NCBI RefSeq assembly: GCF_033807535.1 | Contig: NZ_CP136856.1 | Span: 1,235,001 to 1,299,000 of the forward strand | From: Oceanisphaera sp. IT1-181 | GTDB lineage: Bacteria; Pseudomonadota; Gammaproteobacteria; Enterobacterales; Aeromonadaceae | Reading direction: 5' to 3' | Length of the DNA: 64,000 nt | Shown here: positions 26,976 through 34,981 of the stretch, one piece after another | Layout of the letters: each line of letters starts with the position of its first letter | Numbering within the stretch: position 1 is the stretch's first letter | Notes under the pieces: generated by a model | Told to the model about the DNA's origin: nothing | What the model saw: the letters and a program-made list of their open reading frames with translations, nothing else | The model's database searches: none | Translations under genes and position numbers: made by a program

Positions 26976-27377
26976 TTACTGGTTCGCGCTCTGATCCATA
27001 AACATGAGCTCCCATGTATGGCCATCAAGATCTTCAAAGCCGTGGCCGTACATAAAGCCATGATCTTGAGGCTCTCGCGGGACGCTAGCGCCTAATGATT
27101 TTGCTTTTGAAACCAAATTATCAATTTCTTCACGGCTTTCGCATGAAATACAAAGTAAAGACTCCGCGCTAGTTTGAGAATCACAAATAGATTTATCAGT
27201 GAAATTCTTGAAATGACTTTCAGAAAGCAACATAACTGATATGTTATCTGCAATTATTACGCAACATGCGTCTTCGTTGCTGTAATCAGCATTGAATTGA
27301 AAACCAAGCTCCCCAAAGAAAGTCTTGGCTTTGCTAAGATTCTTTGTGGCTAAATTGATGAATATTTGTCTGTTCAT
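26976..27377 (-). CDS. Cassette gene: VOC (glyoxalase/bleomycin-resistance) family protein
   Basis: A 133-residue vicinal-oxygen-chelate fold protein: MNRQIFINLATKNLSKAKTF at the start (first beta-alpha unit with FFGELGF) and DHGFMYGHGFEDLDGHTWEL at the end, where GHGFEDLDGHTWE is the family's C-terminal metal-site strand. The family spans glyoxalases, dioxygenases, drug-binding resistance proteins and the catalysis-free PhnB-like group; which one is unclear. AAGGGG precedes ATG by six bases. VOC genes are frequent integron cargo. Confidence 0.88.
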   Translation of the reverse strand: MNRQIFINLATKNLSKAKTFFGELGFQFNADYSNEDACCVIIADNISVMLLSESHFKNFTDKSICDSQTSAESLLCISCESREEIDNLVSKAKSLGASVPREPQDHGFMYGHGFEDLDGHTWELMFMDQSANQ

Positions 27378-27414
27378 AATGAACCCCTTCGTTCAGTTGA
27401 TGCTTATTTAGAGT

Positions 27415-27543
27415 GCTAACGCCGCATTAAGGTGTGAGCAACGCGACCACCCAACCTAAACCTTTGCGCCGTAAACACAAAACCTAACGATGGAATGAAA
27501 AATGCCAAGCGTTGGGAATCACTCTTAAATGCTTTGTTATGTT
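27415..27543 (-). other. attC site 3 (about 129 bp)
   Basis: On the minus strand ACATAACAAAGCATTTAAGA ... CACACCTTAATGCGGCGTTAGC. The outer arms GCATTTAAG / CTTAATGC are complementary and the core triplets AAC/GTT are in place. It is the long, VCR-like form. The stop codon of the next cassette gene (27537-27539) is its first TAA. Confidence 0.9.
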
Positions 27544-28478
27544 TTTTGGCGCTTATGGATAATATACTGCTCTACAATGAAAACACACTCTCGGGCATAA
27601 TTTCTAAATGAGTAATTTATATGAGAAAGAGTAATATACCTACCTAGTTCTATTCTTTTCCTATATGAGGTAAAATTAACGCACTTGCCTTTTACAATCT
27701 TCTCACCTTCTAACGTTGTCACATAATCTTCTTCTAGCAAGTTTTCTTCGTCGCATTTACTAATAAAATAATTTGTCACCTTACCAAGATTATGGGTGTG
27801 TAGGTTTCTGAGTAAATAACAAAAAGTAAAGTAACCATATAAATTATTTGAAAGCTTATTAAGCAGCACATTTATATCGGGATCTATTTCATCCAGTGTT
27901 TTTTCTAAAATATTAGACAGTGAAGAGCGCTTAACAACATTTGAAGCCTCTTGCCTAGTTTTACATAGTTGTTCAACAAGAAGATTTTCAACATATGACT
28001 CTAAGAATGAAAATATCGAAAGAAATTCAAGTTTATGAAGATTGTTTTTAGCAAAGTTCTCGTCATTTGCAAAATTCGCTATTTCTTTAGACTTATTAAC
28101 AACGGTAGAGATTTCATCTCTATCAGGTTGAGTCATTTCAGGCGTATAAATTCCATCAAAATTTCTTGGGTCATTCAATGCTGGATATCTAAAGTACTCT
28201 TCTGGTATCTCAATTTGAAACCAATCATGTCCAGCCTGTTCATGTCTGACATCCTCTAGCATTAGCAAGTTTTCAAATAAATGTGATGTCAACATAATTG
28301 AATTGAACTCGTGGGAAAATACTTTAAAAGCGTCGGTATTATCCTCTGAAACTTTGATAGGTGACTTATTCATATCATTTAATTCAACTACTCTGAAATG
28401 GTGCGCAGAGGACTCACACGAATAGTCAGTGTACTTGCCTTTTAGAATATCAGGCATTCCTAATGTTTCAATTTTCAT
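27537..28478 (-). CDS. Cassette gene: hypothetical protein with a HEPN-like motif
   Basis: A 313-residue protein of no recognised family. It is charged and soluble. Residues about 150-235 are helical and include FLSIFSFLESYVENLLVEQL and then LLRNLHTHNLGKV. The RNLHTH there fits the R-x4-6-H motif of HEPN-fold RNases, and the preceding hydrophobic helix pattern is compatible with that fold. A toxin, abortive-infection or RNA-processing role would follow, but this is inference from a six-residue motif. The stop codon is supplied by attC 3. It is AT-rich compared with the chromosome around it. Confidence 0.65.
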   Translation of the reverse strand: MKIETLGMPDILKGKYTDYSCESSAHHFRVVELNDMNKSPIKVSEDNTDAFKVFSHEFNSIMLTSHLFENLLMLEDVRHEQAGHDWFQIEIPEEYFRYPALNDPRNFDGIYTPEMTQPDRDEISTVVNKSKEIANFANDENFAKNNLHKLEFLSIFSFLESYVENLLVEQLCKTRQEASNVVKRSSLSNILEKTLDEIDPDINVLLNKLSNNLYGYFTFCYLLRNLHTHNLGKVTNYFISKCDEENLLEEDYVTTLEGEKIVKGKCVNFTSYRKRIELGRYITLSHINYSFRNYARECVFIVEQYIIHKRQKT

Positions 28479-28507
28479 CTTCTTTCTCTATATCTCCGTT
28501 GTCAAAA

Positions 28508-28605
28508 CATAACGCCCTGCTAAGGGGCTGATAATAGTTGGCTAAAATGTGCGAGGAACGAAGCGCAGCCAACTGTTAGCAGTCCGTTTTGAGCAGTTTG
28601 TTATA
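28508..28605 (-). other. attC site 4 (98 bp)
   Basis: On the minus strand TATAACAAACTGCTCAAAA ... CCCCTTAGCAGGGCGTTATG. Arms CTGCTAACAGTTGGCT / AGCCAACTATTATCAG fold the inner part. It is VCR-like and follows the stop of the first cassette gene by four bases. Confidence 0.9.
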
Positions 28606-28609
28606 TTTA

Positions 28610-28957
28610 CTAACGTCTACGCCTCTTATTAAATTGATACTCTAATGCTTCATCAGATATAAATCGCGTGACATTTCCTGTTTTTATTTTCTCATGTTCA
28701 AAGCGCTGCGCTCCTTGAATACTTAATCTACGTTTCCACCACTTAACGTCACACAACATCCGAGTTGCTTTGGCTCTTAACATATCTGCATTTTTAGACT
28801 CTGCAGTCAGAGAGCATTGAGGAGGGGCAACATGTTGACTTGAGCAATATTCTAAAGCTTCAGACAATCCTTTATCTTTAATTATTTCCGTACACTTTTT
28901 AGCATGAAACTCTGAATATGAAGACAACTCTTCTACTATGGAATCAATACTACTCAT
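28610..28957 (-). CDS. Cassette gene: N-terminal piece of a phage replication endonuclease (GpA-like)
   Basis: A 115-residue protein. The segment MLCDVKWWKRRLSIQGAQR, followed by NVTRFISDEALEYQFNKRRR, resembles the N-terminal region of P2-type replication gene A proteins (pattern R..D..WWRR.LR...R..E......V....Y.SD..L..R). The catalytic HUH domain that should follow is absent, so it is either a truncated capture or a stand-alone domain. It is the first gene of the array; GGAG lies 11 bases before ATG. No attC or integrase is clear upstream. Confidence 0.6.
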   Translation of the reverse strand: MSSIDSIVEELSSYSEFHAKKCTEIIKDKGLSEALEYCSSQHVAPPQCSLTAESKNADMLRAKATRMLCDVKWWKRRLSIQGAQRFEHEKIKTGNVTRFISDEALEYQFNKRRRR

Positions 28958-29694
28958 TTAATATAAAGCTCCATTTGGAGGGAAATATAACATTTTTAAT
29001 ACTGCGCATGCGCGTTTTTATTCATGACACATTTAGCAAGTTTCACCATAAACTACTGATTACATATAACTTTAACTTGCTATGGCATCCTTACTAAATG
29101 ATCAAAACACGCATGCTCGAATTGTCCGCGTTTAATGCCTAGTATCAACACTACCGATTTTTCAACGCATTGATTTATCTAATGTTATTTTAAAATTCCA
29201 TTGTAAACACGCATGTTCACTGTACTTTTTGAGCACAGTCATTCGCCTTAGTAAGCTTAATCGCGGCAAAGCAGACTACTGCTGAGGCCTTTTATTAAGT
29301 TTTTTACACTGAGAACAGAAACTAAAACTGAATTCAAATGAAGCTGGATCATTATAAGCAGTGAGTGGCTAAATGGAAGGTGATAAACGGTATCCGCTGC
29401 GATGCTTACAAGCGACTCGATCTTAGAGAGGACAGCGCAGATGACCTACCGCGATGAAATGACAAGGATGTCATTTCTGAGCCTCCATGGATGGATTCAA
29501 GGCGTGTCGTGGGAGGTGGCTGTGCTGCCTGCTGTGCATCGGAGTAAAATCGAGGTAGGGTGACGTTACCCTGTTGACTCTGTACAGGGCTTTGCTGACT
29601 GCATCTATGTATTCAGCAAATGTAGGAGGTAGGCAAGGCTAACAGACAACTCTAATGCTGAGGGGAGGGCAGAGGGATCTGCTCAGCCGACCAC
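28958..29694. other. Gene-poor region upstream of the cassette array
   Basis: 737 bp with no supported gene and no integrase. CGCATG occurs three times about 100 bp apart (about 29009, 29109, 29207), the first as GCGCATGCGC. From 29340 the base composition turns GC-richer and the text looks like a decayed or structured element: GATGTCATTTCTGAGCC and TCCATGGATGGA near 29467-29496. I cannot assign it. Confidence 0.35.
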
Positions 29695-29766
29695 CACATG
29701 ACATGGCCGAAAAGTGCTCCTGCCATTTCGGCACTCCCGCCATCCTTGGCGGTCGGATGTCATGTG
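29695..29766. repeat. 72-bp palindromic element, copy 1
   Basis: Perfect 10-bp ends CACATGACAT / ATGTCATGTG. Inside are GCCGAAA / TTTCGGC and CCGCCA / TGGCGG hairpins. It shares its layout with copy 2 at 29943-30015. Confidence 0.75.
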
Positions 29767-29942
29767 TTTGAGCGTCCACAGGGTGCGTGCTTGAGCGAGT
29801 CGGCGGAGTGGACCCTTTGCCCGGTTATGTACGCTGTGTTCCTGCTTTCATCCTTTAGTTTTTGGGTAATCATGTAATTTTTAGATCCACCAGACGGCTC
29901 ATAGATTAAGAAGAGGTTGCTGGGATAGCCATCGCCGCTCAT

Positions 29943-30015
29943 CACATGACAAGGCCCAACAAAGGCTCCTGCAATGTTGACATTCCCGCCATCTCTGGCG
30001 GTCAGAGGTCATGTA
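29943..30015. repeat. 73-bp palindromic element, copy 2
   Basis: Ends CACATGAC / GTCATGTA, inner hairpin CCGCCA-TCTC-TGGCGG, and the shared GGCTCCTGC and ATTCCCGCC blocks seen in copy 1. The two copies differ at many stem positions while keeping the fold. Confidence 0.72.
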
Positions 30016-30077
30016 ATAGAAGGGGATTAAATGAGGCTTCCACATCAAATGAGGACGCCCCTATGTGCATTCCCCTA

Positions 30078-30779
30078 TTATTGGCTGAAACGTTCACTAC
30101 CCACCATTTTGTTCTTCATCAGCAGATAGTAAACGATAGCCGAAGGTAACAAGCTGGCGTAAAAAGAAACGTTAGAAAAGTAGAGGGCGACCGGCACCCC
30201 TGCGAAAACCGCGATATAAGCCGCCCAGTTGATACCCTTATAGGGGCCATCTGCATCGTAAAACTGACTGACGATTAACGTACGATTACGAATCAGGTAA
30301 TAATCAACAATCAACACCGCCAGGATAGGTCCGATAAACGCCGAATAGGTTTTAATAAAGATGATCAAGCCATCCGCCGATTCAGCCGTCACTAACAACC
30401 AAGGGCATGTGGCGAATGCCAGCAGACCGGTAATGACTGAAGCCTTCTTGAAGGAAAAACCGAAAATATCCATCATCACGTAAGTGGGGGGTATACAGTT
30501 ATTGAGGATATTGGTGGTGACCTGTGCGAAGGCAATGAATAATAACGTTGTGACCAGCAAGGGTTTGTTATCAACGGCACTGGTGAACACTTCGATGGGA
30601 TCAACGACGCCTGTCGCAGTCGACACCATGACACCAATCAAACCCATAAATAACGTCGCAGGCAAGATGGATAAGGAGTAGATGGTGACTAATATCCCGC
30701 GTTTAGTGTCATGGTGTAATTCGCGCGAATAGTCACTGACATTGAGCATCATGGTGCTGTATATACCCAGGAACAACAT
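30078..30779 (-). pseudogene. C-terminal half of an NCS1-family permease
   Basis: About 233 codons match the last five or six helices of nucleobase:cation symporter-1 carriers (hydantoin/allantoin/cytosine type): LNVSDYSRELHHDTKRG, then AVDNKPLLVTTLLFIAFAQ, NILNNCIPPTYVMMDIFG and GPILAVLIVDYYLIRNR, the last being a strong NCS1 signature. The first half of the protein (about 200 residues) is missing: upstream DNA instead encodes the start of a racemase in another frame. It is a deletion remnant. Confidence 0.82.
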
Positions 30780-30975
30780 AATCTGCCTTCTCGATCAGGC
30801 GCAGCGTATAATAAGCCGCAGCAATACCGTCGGCCCTGCCTTGAATACTTGCCACACCCTCTGTGGGGTTGACAACAGAGAGCTGTACGTCTGGACCAAT
30901 CAGGCGTTTGCAGCTTTCTGCCATCTGCTGTGTCATTGAGGAGGTGGTGTTGGGGTTGATAACCATCAGTTTCAT
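30733..30975 (-). pseudogene. N-terminal fragment of an Asp/Glu/hydantoin racemase
   Basis: The first 68 or so codons (MKLMVINPNTTSSMTQQM..., VNPTEGVASIQG, AAAYYTLRLIEKADYV) are the N-terminus of the hydantoin/allantoin racemase family. After about 30771 the frame runs into the permease remnant, one base out of phase, and stops. The catalytic cysteines of the family are lost. Together with the permease piece it marks a deletion through a hydantoin/allantoin use operon. Confidence 0.78.
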
Positions 30976-31528
30976 GGGAGTAGCCTCAGTTGGTTTAAGG
31001 TCAAGCCGTCAAGGGTGCAACGGATAACATGTCTCTTGCCCGATGATGGCGCAGGGCCTCATTAAAACGACCGCTATATTATTGACGTCAGTATAGTGCC
31101 AGGGTAACCATGGTTGCTCGGTTTTTCATCAGCGATGAGACTGCCTGCTATCAGCACTGAAATATGCTAACAGTTCACCGAGACTCATTTGACGGGCAAC
31201 ACAGTGTGCCGATGGGCTGATTGCTGCTGTCGGTAAGTGTCACAACATTGTGGGTAATGTGTGCCCATTGAATGCAGGTGCTGCGTGCCGGGATGTATCA
31301 TCGCGGCCTGACGCTGAAGGTCACGCAATTGATAATATCTAACAAGGAAGTATTACCACCCGCTAACTTTGCCCGCGCGACGCATTTTTGCTCTGCACGA
31401 CCCCTGAGCGCCATTTTCAGGGTATAAGCTTGCACCCCCAGTACCCCCCTGTATACTCGTTGGTTAATCCTTCGTCAGCAGAATATTAGCTCGGCTGTCT
31501 GCTGCTAACTAACTGGAAGAAAATTAAC
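30976..31528. other. Intergenic region before the RidA gene
   Basis: 553 bp with no supported gene. An open minus-strand stretch of about 50 codons (31200-31330) has coding-like composition but no start site or recognised family; it may be more of the decayed catabolic locus. Confidence 0.35.
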
Positions 31529-31879
31529 ATGACTATCGAACGTGTACGCACCACTAAACGCTCTAGCCCAATACTGCGCCACAACGACACCGTCTACCTG
31601 ACCGGACAGGTTGGCGAAGGCGCAACCGTTGCCGAACAGACTCGCAGCTGCCTGGCACGCATCGACGCTCTGCTGGCCGAAGTAGGCACCGATAAATCAC
31701 ACCTGTTGCAAGCAACCATCTGGCTGTCTGACATGGGCGATTACGACGTTTTCAACGAGGTGTGGGACAGCTGGGTTCCTGAGGGAACCGCCCCGGTCCG
31801 TTCCTGTGGCGAGGTGTCGGTGGCCAAGCCGGAATATCGCGTTGAAGTGATCATCATTGCCGCAATGCCCAACTCTTAA
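31529..31879 (+). CDS. RidA family protein
   Basis: A 116-residue Rid/YjgF/UK114 protein. It shows VYLTGQVGEG near 23, the ATIWLSDMGDYDVFNEVW block, and RSCGEVSVAKPEYRVEVI, with the conserved arginine that binds the carboxylate of imine or enamine substrates. Canonical RidA deaminates 2-aminoacrylate; the YoaB-like subgroup fits better here, whose activity is less defined. It sits next to the racemase/permease remnant, and Rid proteins often accompany such catabolic genes. GGAAGAAAA precedes ATG. Confidence 0.9.
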   Translation: MTIERVRTTKRSSPILRHNDTVYLTGQVGEGATVAEQTRSCLARIDALLAEVGTDKSHLLQATIWLSDMGDYDVFNEVWDSWVPEGTAPVRSCGEVSVAKPEYRVEVIIIAAMPNS

Positions 31880-32159
31880 TCAGAGTTCGCGCTGCTGACC
31901 TATCGAAGCGTCGGCAGCGCACCCTCCATTTAATATGAATCGCCCCGAGTCAATCGCAGTGCATCATGAACCAACCTGCCACAGTAAAAAGATCCGCAAA
32001 TACGACATTCAATAACTCTTCCGGCCCCTTTATCCGACTGACGCGTAGCCTGCATTCCCGTAATCGCTAACAAGTTCGAGCCTGATGTATTGGCGCTTAC
32101 GAAGGAGTTGGTCGACTGACGTCGACCCTACAAAAATCATGTAGCACAGGGTGCGATTG

Positions 32160-32594
32160 TTACCACTCGTCTTCATCTTCGGTATCGTAGCCTTTATATT
32201 GCACTGGCTTGCTGCCGGTTTCGGTGGTCACAAAAGGATAGTGGCGGCCTGGCTGGGGTTCTCTGGGTTTCTTGCGCGACTTGGCTACCTGAAAAATCCA
32301 GTCGTCGCCAAAATCAAACCAATAGAACAGCTTCTTGCCCTTGGGTAGGGGAAACAGCGACGCTATATCGTCATCCAGCGAAAATTCTTCGCCGTCAAAA
32401 TGAATACGCTCCGAGCCGAACGCTTGGCGAGAGATAAAAAACGAATACATGTGGTCGTTCTCAAAACCGACCGCGTCTTGAATGGCGTGATGTAAATCAT
32501 GCAACGACATGTTTTCTGCTACTTCTAGCTCACACGCCCACTCGTTTTCTGCATAGATACCCGAAACAAGCTTGATGGATAAGGTAATGATCAT
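32160..32594 (-). CDS. Plasmid pRiA4b ORF-3 family protein
   Basis: A 144-residue protein matching the PRiA4_ORF3 family: an N-terminal beta-rich part (ELEVAENMSLHDLHHAIQDA) and the hallmark FYWFDFGDDWIFQV near residue 92. It ends in an acidic tail (YDTEDEDEW). The function is unknown; the family is widespread on chromosomes and plasmids. It is monocistronic. Confidence 0.86.
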   Translation of the reverse strand: MIITLSIKLVSGIYAENEWACELEVAENMSLHDLHHAIQDAVGFENDHMYSFFISRQAFGSERIHFDGEEFSLDDDIASLFPLPKGKKLFYWFDFGDDWIFQVAKSRKKPREPQPGRHYPFVTTETGSKPVQYKGYDTEDEDEW

Positions 32595-32658
32595 TGCGGC
32601 CTCATGTTGGCGGATGTAACGATGAGTATATTTTATAATGTTTTTTTGAGGCTATAAA

Positions 32659-32678
32659 GCCCCACGCAAGGGTGGGGC
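32659..32678 (-). terminator. Hairpin downstream of the exported hypothetical gene
   Basis: GCCCCAC / GTGGGGC with a six-base loop, 14 bp after the stop of the minus-strand gene at 32692. The T-run after it on that strand is short (TTTATAG). Confidence 0.5.
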
Positions 32679-32691
32679 GGGTGTTATGTGC

Positions 32692-33258
32692 CTAGGGCTG
32701 ATAAGCCGGCATGGGCGCCATAATATGCACATAGGGCGTACCTTGCCACATGACCCAAGGGCCACCATTGGTATGATCGGTGGGCAGACCTTCGAGCATA
32801 GCGGCATCGGGCACCAGTATCATCAGGTGCGGCAGTGGCTCGCTAATCCACTCGTTACTGGCGGTGGGCTCGGTGGCGTAAGGGTCGGTATTACTCTCGG
32901 GAGATCCACCCTGCAGCATATATCCAAAGCCCATGGCCTTGTTGGTGTGCGGCAGCTTGTTCATCCAAGCGTGAGCCCAATCCATCCAAACCGCGTCCAA
33001 GCACATAGGGTCATTGCCGGAGGTGGCCGGCATATCCGGCAGACAGGTCCAGCCGCTACTGCCTGGGCGAAGCTCGGCCATTTTGTCACCCATATTGGCC
33101 GGCCAGTCCATGATGGTGGCCGTGGCACTGATGGAAGGTGGGGCCGCACTCATGGCGCTGGCAATTTTTTCTTCCGAGGTAGCAGCCAGAGTCATGCTGC
33201 AGGTGGCACCGAGCATAAGCCCCAGCGCAATACGAGGAAGAGGAACCAGATTGTTCAT
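32692..33258 (-). CDS. Exported protein of unknown function
   Basis: A 188-residue protein with a clear signal peptide (about residues 1-25, ending LAA-TSEE). The mature part is rich in Pro, Met and Trp (ATIMDWPANMGDKMAELRPG, GPWVMWQGTPYVHIMAPMP) and has two Cys that could pair. I recognise no domain with certainty. The C-terminal PYVHIM resembles exported proteins found in soil and marine bacteria but with no known role. AAGGAGT precedes ATG. Confidence 0.75.
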   Translation of the reverse strand: MNNLVPLPRIALGLMLGATCSMTLAATSEEKIASAMSAAPPSISATATIMDWPANMGDKMAELRPGSSGWTCLPDMPATSGNDPMCLDAVWMDWAHAWMNKLPHTNKAMGFGYMLQGGSPESNTDPYATEPTASNEWISEPLPHLMILVPDAAMLEGLPTDHTNGGPWVMWQGTPYVHIMAPMPAYQP

Positions 33259-33515
33259 GGTTTACTCCTTACTGGGGTACAGCTTGCATTGATCGGGACG
33301 ATAAATGCTTATTCTCCACAGTGTTTTAGGCTTAGCAGGCCGACTATCCCTCGTCAACTGACCAAGCGGTTAAGGTGGCTGTGCTAGACTTTATATAGCG
33401 TCAAATACCATCGTGACGGCCGTTCTGCCGCCGATATCGGGTTAGCCATTATTTCCCGCTGATCTCGAATTCCAGACAGGTCTGTAATCTAAGAGCCTGT
33501 TCCGAGGACACCATT

Positions 33516-34898
33516 ATGACCCCCTTTTCCCAACATTCCCTTACCGCCCTGAAAGAGACGGTAACAGGCAGCGTTGTGCTGCCTGAAGATGCCAGCTACA
33601 ACGAAGTGCGCAAAATATGGAATGCCACCATCGACAAGCACCCCGCGATAATCGTGCAATGTGGTGCAGCAGAAGACGTGCCCAAAGCACTACACTTTGC
33701 CCGCGAACAGGGGCTGGAAGTCTCGGTTCGTGGCGCCGGCCACAACATTGCCGGTAATGCGGTCTGTGAAGGCGGCATTATGATCGACATGTCCAACATG
33801 ACTCAGGTGCGGGTAGATGCGGCCAACAAGATAGCCTACGCAGAGCCGGGTGCCACGCTGGGCGATATTGACAAGGCGACCCAACAGCATGGTTTGGCAA
33901 CGCCACTGGGCATTAACTCCACTACCGGTACTGCCGGCCTAACATTGGGTGGCGGCTTTGGCTGGCTGACTCGGCAATATGGCATGACGGTGGATAACCT
34001 GCTGGCGGTCGATTTGGTTACTGCCGATGGCCGTCAGCTAAGAGCCAGTGAACAGCAAAACTCCGATTTGTTCTGGGCCATCAGGGGCGCGGGGGGCAAC
34101 TTTGGTATTGTTACCGCTTTTGAGTACCAGCTGCATCCGGTGGGTCCGGAGATTACTGCCGGGCTGATTGTGTTTCCCATTGCCCAGGCCAAGCGAGTGC
34201 TACAGCAATATCGAGCGTACATGGATAGCGCCCCCGAAGAGCTCAATATCTGGGTGGTGATGCGTAAGGCGCCGCCATTGCCCTTTTTACCCGAAGATGT
34301 GCACGGCAAAGAAGTGGCCGTGCTGGCGGTGTTTTATGCCGGAGATCCCACAGAAGCAGAGCGGCTGATCGCTCCGCTGCGTGATTTTGGTACGCCTTAC
34401 GGCGAACATATTGGCGTGCAGCCCTATGTCGAGTGGCAGCAGGCGTTTGATCCGCTGTTGACGCCGGGCGCAAGAAATTACTGGAAGTCGCATAACTTTA
34501 CCGAGCTCAACGACCCCGCGCTGGATATCATGATTGACTATACGCATAGCTTGCCCAGCCCACAGTGCGAAATTTTTATCGGTATGATTGGCGGTGCCGC
34601 CAATCGAGTCGATTCCAACGCCATGGCCTATGGCCACCGAGATGCTCGATTTGTGCTTAATGTGCACGCCCGTTGGGATGAAGCCGCAGAGGATAAAACC
34701 TGCATTGCTTGGGCGCGGGAATTCTTCAAGGCGTCCGCCCCTTATGCTTCTGCCGGCGTCTATATCAACTTTATGACCGAGGAAGAAGGCGACAGGGTCA
34801 AGGCGGCCTACGGCCCCAATTACGATCGCTTGGTACAGCTGAAACGCCAGTATGATCCCGGTAATCTGTTTCACCTGAATCAGAACATCAGCCCTTGA
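33516..34898 (+). CDS. FAD-binding oxidoreductase (berberine-bridge-like)
   Basis: A 460-residue flavoenzyme with the FAD_binding_4 domain followed by the BBE C-terminal motif (YDRLVQLKRQYDPGNLFHLN). H76 in SVRGAGHNIAG is the expected 8-alpha-histidyl FAD attachment site. The usual second (cysteinyl) site region reads GGGFGWLTRQYGMTVDN with no Cys, so single-covalent FAD is expected. Relatives oxidise sugars, alkaloids or aromatic alcohols; no signal peptide is present and the substrate is unknown. It is monocistronic, facing the NhaC gene across a shared terminator. Confidence 0.9.
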   Translation: MTPFSQHSLTALKETVTGSVVLPEDASYNEVRKIWNATIDKHPAIIVQCGAAEDVPKALHFAREQGLEVSVRGAGHNIAGNAVCEGGIMIDMSNMTQVRVDAANKIAYAEPGATLGDIDKATQQHGLATPLGINSTTGTAGLTLGGGFGWLTRQYGMTVDNLLAVDLVTADGRQLRASEQQNSDLFWAIRGAGGNFGIVTAFEYQLHPVGPEITAGLIVFPIAQAKRVLQQYRAYMDSAPEELNIWVVMRKAPPLPFLPEDVHGKEVAVLAVFYAGDPTEAERLIAPLRDFGTPYGEHIGVQPYVEWQQAFDPLLTPGARNYWKSHNFTELNDPALDIMIDYTHSLPSPQCEIFIGMIGGAANRVDSNAMAYGHRDARFVLNVHARWDEAAEDKTCIAWAREFFKASAPYASAGVYINFMTEEEGDRVKAAYGPNYDRLVQLKRQYDPGNLFHLNQNISP

Positions 34899-34947
34899 TA
34901 GAGGAGGGCGGTTGGGTTGAAGAAAAGTAACCCCGAATGTTATGCAA

Positions 34948-34975
34948 AAAGAGGGCCGCACATGCAGCCCTCTTT
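34948..34975. terminator. Bidirectional terminator between FAD oxidoreductase and nhaC
   Basis: AAAGAGGGC / GCCCTCTTT with a 10-base loop and flanking A/T bases, between convergent genes. Confidence 0.8.
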
Positions 34976-34981
34976 ATCACC

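Noticed and set aside
29000..30060. Integron integrase upstream of the cassettes
   Set aside because: No tyrosine recombinase motifs or long frame in either strand of this stretch.
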